Notes: a model not told the origin generated them from the sequence alone. A stretch of 64,000 nucleotides of DNA from Oopsacas minuta (GCA_024704765.1 JAKMXF010000298.1:186001-250000); one strand, 5' to 3'. Positions 1-12,209 are shown, numbered from the stretch's first letter. Numbers and translations are program-made.

Positions 1-1146
1 TCCACTGGCTCTCTCACACGCTCTTTATGCTGTTTGGTTTGTAAATGGAATTACGTTGGATTTCAGGCGGATGATTTGCAATTGGGTTGGTCAGATTCAT
101 TTCTGTCATCAATTGGATTATCTGAGCTAATTGACGGTAATTATTGTAAAATAGGTAACACTGTGTTTCCTCCTGGTAAATGTATTGGTGGTTTGAATGC
201 TCAGAGTGCCAAAGATCTTGGCTTGAAGCTAGGTACACCAGTAGCTACTTCAATGATTGATGCACATGCTGGTGGGATCGGAATGATAGGCCCTGAGTTA
301 CCAGTGGAATTTGCTTGTAGTTATAAAAATGATATTTGTAGGAGGATGGCGTTGATTTGTGGCACTTCAACTTGTCATATGACAATATCTCGTCTCCCCG
401 TATACACTCAAGGAATATGGGGGCCGTATTATTCTGCTATGGTTCCTGGTTTCCATTTGAACGAGGCTGGTCAGAGTGCTGCTGGAAAACTTATTGATTT
501 TGTTATTGAAACGCATCCGTCTTACAAAGAACTCGCTACACTTGCAGACGATAACAAACACACTGTATATGCTGAACTTGAAAATATACTTGTCAAGTTA
601 GCAAATAAGTTGAATATTTCGCAAATATCGCTACTCACCAAAAATTTCCATGTTCTACCGGATTTCCACGGCAACAGATCACCGCTCGCAAGACCGGAAA
701 TGACAGGAATGATATGCGGGCTAACACTCAATAATAACCTGGAAAACTTGGCGATAATATACCTAGCAACTATACAGGGCCTCGCTTACAGTAGCAGGCA
801 TATTGTAGACAAACTAATTGAGAGTGGATACGAGATAGATTTTGTATTTATGTGTGGTGGCTTAATACATAACAAATTGTACGTACAATCACATGCCGAC
901 ATTCTAAACAAAATCGTGCTTATCAACAATGAAGAAGAAGCAGTGCTAATGGGGAGTTGCCTATTAGCAACAATAGCAGCTGGGGATACAGAGAATATCG
1001 AGGAAGCTATGCGAAAATTAATATCTGTAAAGACTATAGTGAACCCTGAACCTACAACATTAGGTTACCATAAGCAGAAATATAATGTGTATTTGAGTAT
1101 GAGTCAATCTCAATTGAATTATATTGAGATGATGCAAGATGTTTGA
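1..1146 (+). CDS. FGGY: FGGY carbohydrate kinase domain-containing protein (D-ribulokinase type), 3' part
   Basis: The reading frame is open from base 1 to the stop at 1144-1146 (381 residues seen), so the N-terminal ATPase half lies upstream of the window. The start of the visible part, TGSLTRSLCCLVCKW, and the later DAHAGG segment (encoded near 260) are hallmarks of the animal FGGY protein. Near the C terminus an FMCGGL segment, followed by a run ending in MGSCLLATIAAG, forms the second ATPase lobe that binds ATP. The family phosphorylates ribulose and similar pentuloses in the cytosol; the exact substrate here is inferred. No intron interrupts the visible part. The next gene begins 300 bases downstream on the same strand. 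Confidence 0.9.
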   Translation, partial: STGSLTRSLCCLVCKWNYVGFQADDLQLGWSDSFLSSIGLSELIDGNYCKIGNTVFPPGKCIGGLNAQSAKDLGLKLGTPVATSMIDAHAGGIGMIGPELPVEFACSYKNDICRRMALICGTSTCHMTISRLPVYTQGIWGPYYSAMVPGFHLNEAGQSAAGKLIDFVIETHPSYKELATLADDNKHTVYAELENILVKLANKLNISQISLLTKNFHVLPDFHGNRSPLARPEMTGMICGLTLNNNLENLAIIYLATIQGLAYSSRHIVDKLIESGYEIDFVFMCGGLIHNKLYVQSHADILNKIVLINNEEEAVLMGSCLLATIAAGDTENIEEAMRKLISVKTIVNPEPTTLGYHKQKYNVYLSMSQSQLNYIEMMQDV

Positions 1147-1446
1147 ATTTTGTTGTTGTTTACTAAAATCCACAATATATTTCCAATTTCTATTAATAAT
1201 ACACCTTGAAAGTATTGAAACCAATAACCACTGAAGGTATTAAAAATGGCAAAGTTCGATTATATTGCTATAATTATAATGTTCAGAGACCTTAGATCAG
1301 TCTCTGCCGAGTAATTTCTCCGAATTTATAATATCTTTCAATTTTTCTGCGAATCATTTTGCTCCCCAGACCTGCTCCGTGTTCATTACTATATAATTGT
1401 AAAGTGAATGTAAATACGATATTACCTTTCTAGTTTGCTATCAATA
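1147..1446. other. intergenic gap, FGGY to PIK3C2
   Basis: AT-rich spacer holding the FGGY 3'UTR and the PIK3C2 promoter and 5'UTR. I see no ORF or repeat worth naming. Confidence 0.5.
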
Positions 1447-4400
1447 ATGGTTAGTGAAAGGAAAAGATTCAATAGTATCGATCAGTTAGCTTTTTCTAGA
1501 CAACATGTAAAGACATCCAAGAGCGTTGAAGATCTTACAACTATTTCTGGTGAGTGTATATTTGTATAATTATGTGAATTTTTTTCTAATTTATTCCAAA
1601 TAATTTTTGTTCAGACATATCTCCCGTAAATCTTCTTCCACCCAAACCTCCAAAACCTCACAAACCATCTCATCTCTCACAGCCTATTTCTCCAATTTTC
1701 AGAAATACAACTATATCATGTTCAGACTCAACAGGTACATTCATTGACATTCCTTTTGACAGATTTAGTAACCAACGTAAGAGCGAGCCTATTGTTCCAA
1801 CATTAAGCATTATAAATAAAGTAGAACCTGCAAAACCTCCAACGCGGCCTCCTAAGCCTCACAAGCCTGTTTTCATCCCCAGAATATCTGTAATAGACAC
1901 TACAGACTCATCTAAATGCTTGAAGCGAGCAGCTAGCTCTCCTAGTAGAAGAAGAGCTAACTATTCTAACTTTACTCTTGGTGAAGAAGATATAACAGAG
2001 GTAAGTATCTAACACCCCAGCACAGTGTACTATAGGAATGACGAATTGTTCTGAGACATAATTCTTCGGGAAGAGGACACTCTGAACTACCTTTTTGCAA
2101 TTTTGAGCAAATAAAACAGATTTATTGGTTTTGAGATGTGACCCTTTGTAGTGTAATAAGTATTTATTATATTATATTACTGATCTATTATTTGCCTGAA
2201 ACCTGTGTACGTACATACAATAATAAAAAAAAAAACTGTCTTTAGATAAAGATACATGACAAAGAATTGAGTGATTTCGCTTCACACATCCAGAATATGC
2301 TTGAGAAAGCAAGCAAAGAGAGACGTATTTCAGATGTAGCTACATTTGCTAACGAGCTGTTATCAGCTCCGATACTAACAGAGGAACATTTAGCTCTACA
2401 ACACAGCCAAAAACTAAAGTTATTCAGCCTAATGGTCTTGACAATAGAACCCAATACAGAAATCAGCTCTTTTGGATTTGATATAGATCTTTCTAACAAA
2501 GCAGTACACGTTTTGGTCGAGAAAAATACATCTTTTCCAAAGACGAAATCTTCGCCAACTTTGATAAATGTAATCTTGAAATCAAATGCTAAAGATTTGA
2601 TATCAATCTTCTTACAAACTGTAGATAGTGATTATGATAGAAATGAAAGTGATGATTATCTATTGAGGATATCTGGTACTCAGTTTTACCTTAAAAACAC
2701 AAAACTACCTCTTCATAGGTAAGTTTAGTAAAGTCTGGTTATACGTTGTTATGACGAGAATGGTGGTCCTTATATGCTTATTAGTTTCTTAACCATGGAT
2801 AGTGGATTTGATTTTCTTAAATTTACAGGTTTCAGTATATTCGCTATTGTCTGAGAAGGCGAGAAGCTCCGCGTTTTATGCTAGAACATGTACCTCGCTT
2901 ATATACAGAGTTTTGTAATACTATATACGAGGAAATTGATATAATCTCTAATGAGAAGTTCTTTGAAAATGCCTTCACTGATATTCTAAAAGAGTCATGT
3001 CCAGAATTGCTCTACTATCAACTCTTACAAGTACCAGTTGTCTATAAGACTCTCCTGGATAATCTGGAGATGATGAGAGAGAGCAAGGTTGAGGGTAAAG
3101 AATGGATGCATATTGGAAAACTTAAACATTTAGAACAAACTATTAAGTTATTAACTCTACAGATGGGTAAATTCAATTCATTTCTATTAGAAAATTCTCT
3201 CAATCAAATTTTCAAACTGCATTCTAGGTATGTTTCACAATTTGACTGGAATTTCTTTTTTACTATATTTTTCTTGATTTCTCACATTTGTTTTCATAAT
3301 AGTATATTTTATGTAAGCGGCTCCTACCTGTGTCAATCTCCCCTTGAAAACGGTTGGGGAGCGCAACTTCATGTGACGAAAATTATCTAATTTCTCATTT
3401 AGACATAAAAACTCAGGCTTAGACGCTAAAACCAAACAAACAATTGCAAATGAAATTCAGACCATAATCCTTGAGGTAGAAGATCAAGTAATCATGCATA
3501 TACAAGCATACTCCCTTTTGACTAAAATTCCTATTTCTCTTGGTTCAAACAAGAGTATTGAACAGGTATCACAGACAAGAACTTATCAACCTAACTTCCC
3601 ACGAAATAAGAACTCTAATCTTCACGTATGGATTGGAGGTATACACCGTATCCTGGATCATCAACCAACTAGACCGAAGCTGTACTATCTAGAAGCAGTG
3701 TTGATGTGTGGTGGAAATGAATTTTTAACTCCAGTGAGTTTTATCTCAGTCAAATCTCGTTAGATTGATATTTAGTATACATCGGTTATATCGAAGAATT
3801 ATCGTGGCTCTTGAGCTTGGGCATAACGGGAGTTAACTCTATACCTAGAAGTTATGATTAAATTATAATTATCCATTTTTCTATAGACTCGCTCAAGTTA
3901 TTGTCGATGTAATCCAGGCAGATTCTTCACATACATTCACTGTAATCTCAGTCTAGACTTAGGCGTTAATTTATACCAGATACCCAGAGAATGTTATCTC
4001 CGTATCTCTCTACACTCACAGCTTGAGACTGATGATTCATTCATCAACGCATCATTGAAAGCAACAGGGTATACACCTATATTCTGTACAAACGGAACTG
4101 TTAACAAACATTATGCGTATATACCATTAGCTGAAGATAAGGCAGATTTTCCTTGTGATTATTTAGCTCTTAATCATACTGAGAACAACTTAATGTTGTT
4201 AGAAATTCAGTTACAGAATATTCCTAAAAATTCATGGGATAGTCTACATCAGGAATTGACTGTAATTCCAGAAATATCTAACTCTAATTTAAATACGAGT
4301 ATTGATTCTGAATACTGTACACTTGGATCTTCCTTCAACACTCTGGGTAAGTTTATATTATACAGGAAACCTCCACTAAAGGGGAAACTGGGACCCTGTC

Positions 4401-7400
4401 ACCCCGTTTATGGAGTTTACACTGTAATTAAATTTATAATGGTGGTTTGTAACCATGGATAGAGTATTTTCTCATTGTCTGCTCCAATACTTCGCATAGG
4501 CTCCTCCAGCAGTATTTCATTTGGTACCAGCACAGCAAGCAGTCTCAGTACAAGTGCTGTATCAGAAGATTCCTGGAAATCTGCTCCTTCCTACAGTAGC
4601 AGAACTGTATCTATGTTTAATAATGCTGAACTCACTCAACACGAAGAGAAATACGTCACTCAGTTAATTCATAAAGATATATTCCAGAATCTGAGTAGAT
4701 ATGATAGGAAACTTATTTGGAGTCAGCGATTAAGGAATACTTATCCACACAACTTAACAACCTTGTCATTAATATGTCAATCAATGCCATACTGTGATTA
4801 TCAAGCCAGGAGAGAATTGACTTATTTCCTGAAGGATTGGCCACAGGAAAGGAGCCCTGGTTTATTACAAGGTCTGCACCCTTCTATTTGGCAAGCTGAG
4901 GTAAGTCTCTATCATATATCATTTAATTTATTCGGAAATAAGACCATTTATAATTTTCTAAATTTTAAGTGATACATGTCCCCTACAGAGGTTTATCCGG
5001 GAATTTCTGGGATAGTTAGCACTTTATGTCCTTCATGACTGCTGAACTGACCCTTTAGATGTCCGCCAAGCACCTAAATAAACCCATGTCCTCGTGTAAG
5101 CACCCTATGTTATATATTTCTCATATTTCCAGGCTAGAAATTGGATCATCGACAACATCTCAAAACTTGAAACAGAAACATTATGCTTAATGGCTCCACA
5201 GCTATTATACGCTGTACACTATGAGCCTTATCACTGGAATAGACTTGTTGAATTACTATTAGAGAAATGTCAATCTTCTCTAAGCTTTGCTCATACGCTA
5301 TTCTGGATATTGTCTTGTTCTATTCAATTGGATGGCGTAAAGGGAAATATCAAAATGAGGTTATTATTAATCAAATCGGCTATATTAGGGCTTTTGAATC
5401 ACAATGATAGAAGCGATCTATTGAGTCAAGAAACTTTATCTTCTTGTTTGAGTGAATTAGCTGAAGAAGTTAAGAATTCTAAGGAAGAATTACGTAAGAT
5501 TGTTCTGAAAGAAGGGCTCCTTGAAATATTGAAAAAGTTAGTTATAATGCATTCTAAGAATTTCTCCGTTTCCACAGGCCCGCTGTGGAGGTTTTATTGT
5601 AATATATTCAATATTATTCATGTAGAATGCCAGAGAAATTCAGTCTACCTGTAAATGCAGCAAGTTGCACTACTGGATTCAAGATAGCTCGTTGTAACTA
5701 TTTCAATAGTAACGCAGTACCACTCAGACTAAGTTTTATAAATTCAGATTCTTTGGGAGAAGATATAACATTGATGTTTAAGAAAGGAGACGATTTACGA
5801 CAAGATATGCTAGTGTTGCAAATCGTTAATATGATGGATAATCTATGGCAGAGCTATGGACTTGATTTGAATGTGTTAACATTCGCATGTAAACCTACTG
5901 GAAAAGATTCAGGATTTATTGAATTGGTTAAAGAATGCGAAACTTTTCGCGAAATACAGACACAAGTAAGTTTGAAATTTTTTGAATTCTGAAACTGGAA
6001 AATTCTGAAAAATTTGTTAAAATTTGTAAATTTTCTATGTTTTCCTATTGCAAAAATATTATAGGTTGGACAAGGCTTAATGGGTAGCGTGGCAGTAGCT
6101 CCGTTAGCTCAATGGCTACACAGACACAACCCTACAGAAGAGCTATACAAGTTAGCAGTAGAGACGTTTACTCGTTCATGTGCTGCTTGGTGTGTTGCTT
6201 CATATGTGTTAGGATTATGTGACAGACATAATGATAATATTATGCTCACTAGACAAGGCCATATCTTTCATATAGACTTTGGTAAGTTATCTGACCTACC
6301 AAAACGTTTTCCTGGGACCTGTATTTTACAGAGCTGTATTATATGATAATTTCCAGGTAAAATACTTGGACACGCACAAATGTTCGGTAAGATAAAGAGA
6401 GACAGAGCACCTTTCGTTCTAACCCCAGACATGGCTTATGTAATTGACGGGTGTGAACATAGTACTGTGTTCTTCCAACGATTCATAGATCTTGCCTGCT
6501 ACGCATACAATATTCTAAGAGAACATATGAATGTATTTCTCGGTCTAATTATGTTAACTCTACCTGCTAAAATGGATGTACCTAACTCTATTGAAGACGT
6601 TAAGTAAGTATATTTTATAAAAAAACGAGAAATTGAAAGTTAATTTTTCCGAAATGTTAGGTTCGTACATGATCAGTTACTGCCACTGGCAAGTAATGAT
6701 GAAGCAACAACTCATTTCACACGACTTATACGCGAAAGTAGAGCCTCACTTTCTACGAGATTGAACTTTTTCGTTCATAGTGTAGCTCAGCTTCGTAGCG
6801 GTAAATCTACTAGCAATACTCCGTTACTATCCTTTATTCTTGGGAATTATTCTAAACAGACAGAACCTGAAATTGTTAATATAAAAATGAAATCTTTTCA
6901 GAAAAGATATCATCCTGAAAAGTACTATTCATACATTCTAGAAGTAAGTTTCGATTTGTTTGTTAGTTTGTTAGTTTGTTTACTTTGTTTGTTTGTTTGT
7001 TTGTTATATTTTTAGGTTACAAAACAAATAAAGACTGATATGAGACAATTCAGTAGATCAGTTGAGTTATGTGCAAGTTTTGATCAAGATGGAAGGAATA
7101 AAGAAATAATCTTTCGCCGTTTCAAAGAGTTTCACGAGTTACACACAAAGTTACAAGAGACATTCCTCGAAGCTCCGTTACCAACTTTACCAGCTAAAAT
7201 TATATTAGGGAGGAGTTCTGTTAAAACTGTAGCTCAAACGAGGTTTAACGAATTAACACGGTTAGTTTATTATTGGCCACTTATTGACCCACGGACGACA
7301 ACAGGGGGTCCTCAGGATCTCAAAATTTGTATTGTAGTATAGGATGGGTCCATAGAAGTTGGGATATGGGACTGCTGCCCTAGGGGTTGCTGTTCTTCGA

Positions 7401-7997
7401 ATTTTTACATTGGATTCTTACAGGTATATTGAAGAACTATTAGCACTGCCTCCAAGAATATCACATTGTGATTTAATATATACTTTCTTCCATGGAACCT
7501 TACGTGACCGACAAGATTACGTATTCTACAGTACGACACATCCCTGCTCCTCACCGTTAACCAATTCTTCTGATTGCACGAAAACTCCACAAGCAAAACT
7601 CTGTATAACTCATTTTAAAGATAGAGGTCTGTTAAGTGTAATGGTAATGCATGTTAGGCATCTATCTGGTGCTAATATTACCATGATAAATGCTTCATTA
7701 CTACCTACGACAAAGGTAAAGTTAAAATTACAATTGAAAAACGGTGCAAATATTAAACGAAAAACACATTCAGTATCAAATTCGCCTGACCCAACTTTCA
7801 ATGAATCTTTCACGTTTAACACACAAGACTCTGATATAACTTCAATTATATTGAATGTATCTGTAAAAGAAATGAATTTAGGGAATATTATCTGTTGTAC
7901 AAATATTCATATTAGCGACCTTAATTTTACTCCCAAAACTTGTGTAAGATGGTTTGAGCTTGAAGTACTTGAGAAGGGTGAGCTATTTTTTAAATGA
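1447..7997 (+). CDS. PIK3C2: Class II phosphatidylinositol 3-kinase (PIK3C2), 14 exons
   Basis: Exons: 1447-1549, 1615-2000, 2246-2718, 2829-3227, 3403-3733, 3887-4346, 4500-4900, 5133-5536, 5626-5965, 6065-6281, 6357-6603, 6661-6943, 7016-7260, 7424-7997. They sum to 4,863 nt and give 1,620 residues, the size of vertebrate PIK3C2A/B. Domain order is that of class II: proline-rich N terminus ([10 protein letters not shown]), Ras-binding domain about 215-325, C2 about 490-650, helical domain about 720-900, kinase about 985-1290, PX about 1345-1460 and a second C2 about 1500-1620. The kinase shows GDDLRQD, the catalytic CDRHNDN and the metal-binding HIDFGK. Such enzymes make PI3P and PI(3,4)P2 on endocytic membranes. 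Introns are 50-250 bp, and several hold short repeats. All catalytic residues I can check are intact. Confidence 0.93.
3768..3843. repeat. MITE-like element, family B (pogo/Tigger-like end), partial
   Basis: Lies in PIK3C2 intron 5. It shares GGTTATATCGAAG, a 'CTTGAGCTTGGGC' stretch and the end ATAACGGGAGTTAACT with copies near 9.5, 14.8 and 25.4 kb. No coding capacity. Confidence 0.5.
4361..4426. repeat. Short inverted-repeat element, family C
   Basis: Inside PIK3C2 intron 6. The left end TACAGGAAACCTCCACTAAA mirrors the right end TTTATGGAGTTTACACTGTA as imperfect terminal inverted repeats, with TA at both ends as expected of a Tc1/mariner-type MITE. About 66 bp, non-coding. A second copy is near 8.3 kb. 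Confidence 0.55.
4976..5099. repeat. possible degenerate inverted-repeat element
   Basis: Lies in PIK3C2 intron 7. The ends AGGTTTATCCGGG and CCTAAATAAACCC are roughly inverted, and the interior is GC-richer than the intron around it. The family is uncertain. Confidence 0.3.
6952..7008 (+). repeat. (TTTG)n microsatellite
   Basis: Imperfect GTTT/TTTG tandem repeats fill almost the whole of PIK3C2 intron 12, between the donor at 6944 and the acceptor at 7015. They extend the polypyrimidine tract. Confidence 0.8.
7262..7400. repeat. Intronic repeat, family A (hAT-like), partial
   Basis: Fills most of PIK3C2 intron 13. It carries the family core GGATCTCAAAATTTGTATTG (about 7315-7334) and ends in GGACTGCTGCC. 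Related copies lie in introns at 10.5, 19.5 and 31.9 kb. Confidence 0.6.
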
Positions 7998-8254
7998 TAC
8001 GTATACGCATATGTATATGCATACATCATATTTATTTGTATATATTTGTTTGTAAACGCATGCATGTTTATTTTATACGGATTTTAACATTTTATTATTG
8101 TTAAATATGTGTAATTATCGCTATTTATATGACTGTTTAATTATTTCACAGTCTTCAGATTATGATCGTTCTAGAGAGATTATTTCTTTTTGATGAGTAG
8201 GGGAAACTTCTGGGAGTGTAGTGAAATAAAATTGGGCGAAATCCTAGTCCCATA

Positions 8255-8360
8255 CGAATAGACCTCCACAAAAGGGCAATTTGCCGGAAACATGAGGAGG
8301 GGTAACATGTCTTGGCGTTCTTGGCAGGCTGGCACCCCCGTTTGTGGAGGTTACACTGCA
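8255..8360. repeat. Inverted-repeat element, family C
   Basis: Ends GACCTCCACAAAAGGG and CCCCCGTTTGTGGAGGTTACACTGCA are imperfect inverted repeats matching the 4.4 kb copy. It ends 56 bp before the start codon of the MSP-domain gene and so probably overlaps its promoter or 5'UTR. The rest of the 7998-8416 gap is AT-rich spacer with a CATACGTATA-like low-complexity stretch. Confidence 0.5.
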
Positions 8361-8416
8361 TGTTGTTCCTCTCAAAATTAAATTATTTTAAGATTTATCC
8401 CGCTTCATAGTAAAGT

Positions 8417-9367
8417 ATGGCTGCTGAATGTGTGTTATCAATTTCGCCTGATGTTCTAAACTTCCCAGGATCTTACACACAAAATACATCTACAGAAATC
8501 ACATTGGCTAACACTTCGTTTAAGTCAGTGTACTTTAAGTTTAGTGTAAATCTGGCTAAAGGACATTGTCTTATACCTGCTCGAGGTGTTCTGCTACCAC
8601 ATGAATCTTGTCAAGTGAAAATAATGCTTGAAGCGTTCAAGGAAGAATCTATTGCAATAAACACAAAGTTTAGATTAGAATACTTGCAGAAAAATGATGA
8701 TTCTGTTATTGATAGTGTTGAGAATGTTTTCAAATGTTTCCCAGGCCGTAAACCTTTTCATTTGTTGAAATGTAATTTTGTCTGTACTAATCCCTTCGAG
8801 AATATTAGTAGTCATCAAGTTGAAACCTACGAAAATTTGCATAATCAAATAGGTATACTCCTTAAGGAAAATAGAGAATTGAAATGTCAAATTCAAAATT
8901 TGAATGCTATAGTCTTTCCTGCAAATGTTGAAAACTTCACTGACCCAATCGAGGGAATTGTTAACATTGAAAATCCATTCACGATAAATACGATTGCGGA
9001 AAGTATAAATAATTCCTTCCTAAAATTGGTGGATAAAATCAACCTGAAAAAGCATTCTATCTTGCTAGAAATTCAAAAAATACGAGAAAAGCATAAATCT
9101 GAGCTACAAACCCACACAAGCAAACTAATCCAATATAAAGAACAATTGAACAAGCATTGCAGCTACATTTCTAACGTACACGAAAACGTGGAACTTCAGG
9201 TTCTCGAAGATGTACACAAATTCTATACAAAGCGAGTAGACGAGCTCTCCCAAACAACTATTCCTGAACCAAAGTTATATTTTCGCATTCAAATGCAACC
9301 GATTGAAACAGCTTTTGATGTAAATATCCAATTTGGAGTTGAGGACTGTGAGACTCTTAAGAAATGA
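8417..9367 (+). CDS. MSP-domain (VAP-like) protein without membrane anchor
   Basis: Single exon, 316 residues. Residues about 5-120 form a major-sperm-protein fold of VAP type: LSISPDVLNFPGSYTQNT is the first strand pair, then LANTSFKSVYFKF, GVLLPHESCQVKIML and the end of the domain. VAP proteins tether the ER to other organelles by binding FFAT motifs. Residues about 145-280 are charged and helical (KENRELKCQIQNLN, KHKSELQTHTSKLIQ), probably coiled coil. There is no C-terminal hydrophobic anchor, unlike VAPA/VAPB. At the FFAT-contact strand, where VAPs have KFM, this protein has KFR, so binding may differ. It could instead be a ciliary MSP protein. The start has a favourable context (AAGTATGG). 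Confidence 0.7.
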   Translation: MAAECVLSISPDVLNFPGSYTQNTSTEITLANTSFKSVYFKFSVNLAKGHCLIPARGVLLPHESCQVKIMLEAFKEESIAINTKFRLEYLQKNDDSVIDSVENVFKCFPGRKPFHLLKCNFVCTNPFENISSHQVETYENLHNQIGILLKENRELKCQIQNLNAIVFPANVENFTDPIEGIVNIENPFTINTIAESINNSFLKLVDKINLKKHSILLEIQKIREKHKSELQTHTSKLIQYKEQLNKHCSYISNVHENVELQVLEDVHKFYTKRVDELSQTTIPEPKLYFRIQMQPIETAFDVNIQFGVEDCETLKK

Positions 9368-9443
9368 CTTGTGTGATACATAATTTTTGATATTTTCCTA
9401 GATTAATACGCAAGATTTTTGATAAATTTTGTTACAAATACTG

Positions 9444-9589
9444 TACAGTCTATAGGCGCTCAAGGGGCCGCTATATTTGCTTCGATATAACCGATGGAAT
9501 AAATATATGTTAGTTGACGGTTTGGGACCATATTTGCATAAATTCAGACTTCCATATATTACCGTATTTGATAACGGGAGTTGACTGTA
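9444..9589. repeat. MITE-like element, family B (pogo/Tigger-like), complete
   Basis: Begins TACAGTCTATAGGCGCTCAA and ends ATAACGGGAGTTGACTGTA, with TA at each end. The interior includes GCTTCGATATAACCG and a GTTTGGGACCATATTTG stretch shared with the 25.3 kb copy. It finishes 16 bases before the LRRC49 start codon. Confidence 0.7.
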
Positions 9590-9605
9590 TAGTATTTTAG
9601 CTTCT

Positions 9606-12209
9606 ATGTCTCATCCAAATTTACAATTAACGAAGAGCAGAGGATTACAAAGCTCATTGCCTCTGAATAAGAAGAGATCTACAGAGCTAACTCTTATAAC
9701 AACACCCAATCTTCTGGATCTACAGCTGAACCTTCCTGATCCTATAAATAGGCCAACATTCTCACTTGTGAGAGGTGTCAAAGTACCAACAACAAGTTCA
9801 TATTCTCAACCTAGCGTCACGTACTACCATCCTCCTACACAGCATCTCCCCAAGACACAACACCCTTCCAAACCACAAGTAAGTTGAACAACAATTATTC
9901 CTAGATTTGTAGATTTTAACACTTTTATACAGATGCCATTCCAAACACCCTTACCACACAGACAATACACTGCACCAGAACTTGGCAGTAGGAACAAGCT
10001 TCACATCGCGAATAATAACACACAAATACAAACACGTCCACACACACACCACCAGCTACAGAGAAATAGCATTATAAATACAGTACAGAGCTTAGATACA
10101 CCCAAAAACAGACCTGAAGAGAAAATATACAAACATACACGAGGTATATTCATATAATATGTTTATTAAAATTATTTATAATATTTGTATACACATAGAT
10201 GCAATGTTGTCAGAAAGCGCAGATTTTCCTGGTATACCTGTTATATACCGTTCAGATGAGATAAAGAGGTTATCTCCAGACAGACTTAATCTAGAAGGCA
10301 GACATCTAACTGTCATGCCTATATTTGAGAAGGAAGAACAGTTACGATTGCTTAACCTACAAATGAACATGATATCACGTATACAGCATATATCTTCATT
10401 GAAGAGTTTAATCTTCCTCGACTTATACGACAATCTAATTTCTGAGGTGCACCGTAAGAACCAGCAGTTCCCAACCTGGAGTCCATGAACCTGTGGGTGG
10501 TCCGCGGACGACAGTATGGGGTCCACATGATCTCAAATTTGTATTGTAGTCTATGGAACTAGTTTGACTAATATGTATCCCACCTATCTTTATAATATTT
10601 CCTTATTTAGATAACTGGACTAGATTCTCTGGTGTCTCTACGTGTACTAATGCTAGGCAAGAATCGTATTAGATTTATTTGTGGACTATCAAACCTCAAG
10701 AGATTGGATGTATTAGATTTACATGGAAACTTAATACAGGAAATCAAGAATCTGGACGAATTGCTAAATTTACGAGTTCTTAATCTTGCTGGAAATCAGC
10801 TTAGCATTGTGGATGGATTGGAGAAGTTAAAGAATTTAGATGAGCTTAATTTCCGTAGAAATAAGATTAGAAATGTGATAGGTTTGAATGAATTACCACT
10901 ATTACAGAGATTGTTTCTGGCTCACAATAATATCACAGATATTGATAACCTCAATAGCTTTATACAGTGTAATGCTCTACAGGTAATTACAAGTGTATTG
11001 AACACCGGCCAGTCAATTGACTGTATTCTTAGTTTTAAAGTATTTATTACCTTCAATTAGGATTTGACGCTTGATAACAATCCAATACAACACAGTGTTC
11101 TATACAGACCTGCTGTACTTCAAATATGTCCTACACTAAGACATCTGGATGGTATAGCTGTTGATGAAGAGGATAGGAAAACATTAATTACTGCTATGAA
11201 GAAGATTGAAGCTAAGAAAGATGAAGAGAATAGACAAGTTCTTATGAAGGCGAGAAGACAGCAAACTTTAGTATTTTTGAGAGAAAAATTCTTTTCTTTG
11301 CATCCTCAACTTAAGATTGATGATTATGGTATTGAGCAGGTAAATATTTCTAATTAAAGATGAATTAAAGTGGAAACAACAATGGAAACTGTTGCAGTGT
11401 ATTCCTGCAATTTGTTCAATTTCCCTTTTCCGAGCTGTTCTTAAATCTTAGTTTCCACTTTCCCATTTGTTTAGTAGAATATTGTTTATTAGTTGCATAC
11501 ATTTCGATATTTCCAGACAGAAGAGAGTAGTATTCCTCATCAAGAAGTAGCTGATTGTATATACGAAATATCTGGCGATAGCATCAGGTTCTACGGAGAA
11601 GCTAGTCTTGAGTATTTAGACAAAACTCATCCTCATGGAATAAAAGAAATAATATTCTTGTATATCGATTTTGATTCCTTTCTTCCTTATTTACAACGTC
11701 TGAGGGTAAAATTACCTGATGTTAGAAAGATAGAATTCTTCTACAATAATATTAATACCTTAAATCAGATTAATGCGTTGGGTTTCATTGGATTGGAAAT
11801 AAATGAATTGACCATTTCACCGGATGGAAACCCAGTCACTTTATGCAGTTTCTTCGCGAATTACGTCAAATTTCGTTTAAGACATTTGAGACTTAAAATA
11901 CTCAACGGGGAGCCAATTACTGAAGTAGAATTTCCACCAACTTTTTTGTTTAAACACGAGAAATATCCATCAGAAAATTCCTCAAATTTTCTCGATTATT
12001 GTACTGAGAATATTTCAGAATTTTATCCTAAACATTTGAAGGAAGCTAACAGAATTACTTTACAAACTAAAGATAATTCTATCAAGAGAAGGGTTAGAGA
12101 TATTTGGTTCTATGAGGTCTGGAGTGAAGTATTCAGTGAGGTAATACAAGATAATTTAAGAGAAATGCAGGATTTGGATAAATATACGAACAAATATTTA
12201 TCGCAATAA
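9606..12209 (+). CDS. LRRC49: LRRC49-like leucine-rich repeat protein (tubulin polyglutamylase complex)
   Basis: Exons: 9606-9878, 9933-10143, 10199-10446, 10611-10982, 11061-11339, 11517-12209; 2,076 nt, 691 residues, close to vertebrate LRRC49. The N-terminal 160 residues are low-complexity. PGIPVIYRSDE precedes about eight leucine-rich repeats (for example FLDLYDNLIS, VLMLGKNRIR, VLDLHGNLIQ, VLNLAGNQLS), then a cap with PTLRHLDG, a charged helix and a conserved C-terminal domain. LRRC49 is a subunit of the TTLL1 complex that adds glutamate chains to axonemal and neuronal tubulin. The start is fixed by a consensus-like acceptor 5 bases upstream (TATTTTAG at 9593-9600), directly after a MITE. 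CTU2 starts 135 bp downstream. Confidence 0.82.
10462..10560. repeat. Intronic repeat, family A (hAT-like)
   Basis: In LRRC49 intron 3. It begins CAGCAGTTCCCAACCTGG, a hAT-like end, and carries the core TGATCTCAAATTTGTATTG at about 10529-10546. The right end is unclear. Confidence 0.6.

Noticed and set aside
5537-5625. Apparent frame change in the PIK3C2 kinase start, suggesting a frameshift
   Set aside because: A phase-correct 89-bp intron (donor GTTAGT, acceptor ATGTAG) joins ...EILKK to MPEKFSLP and explains it.
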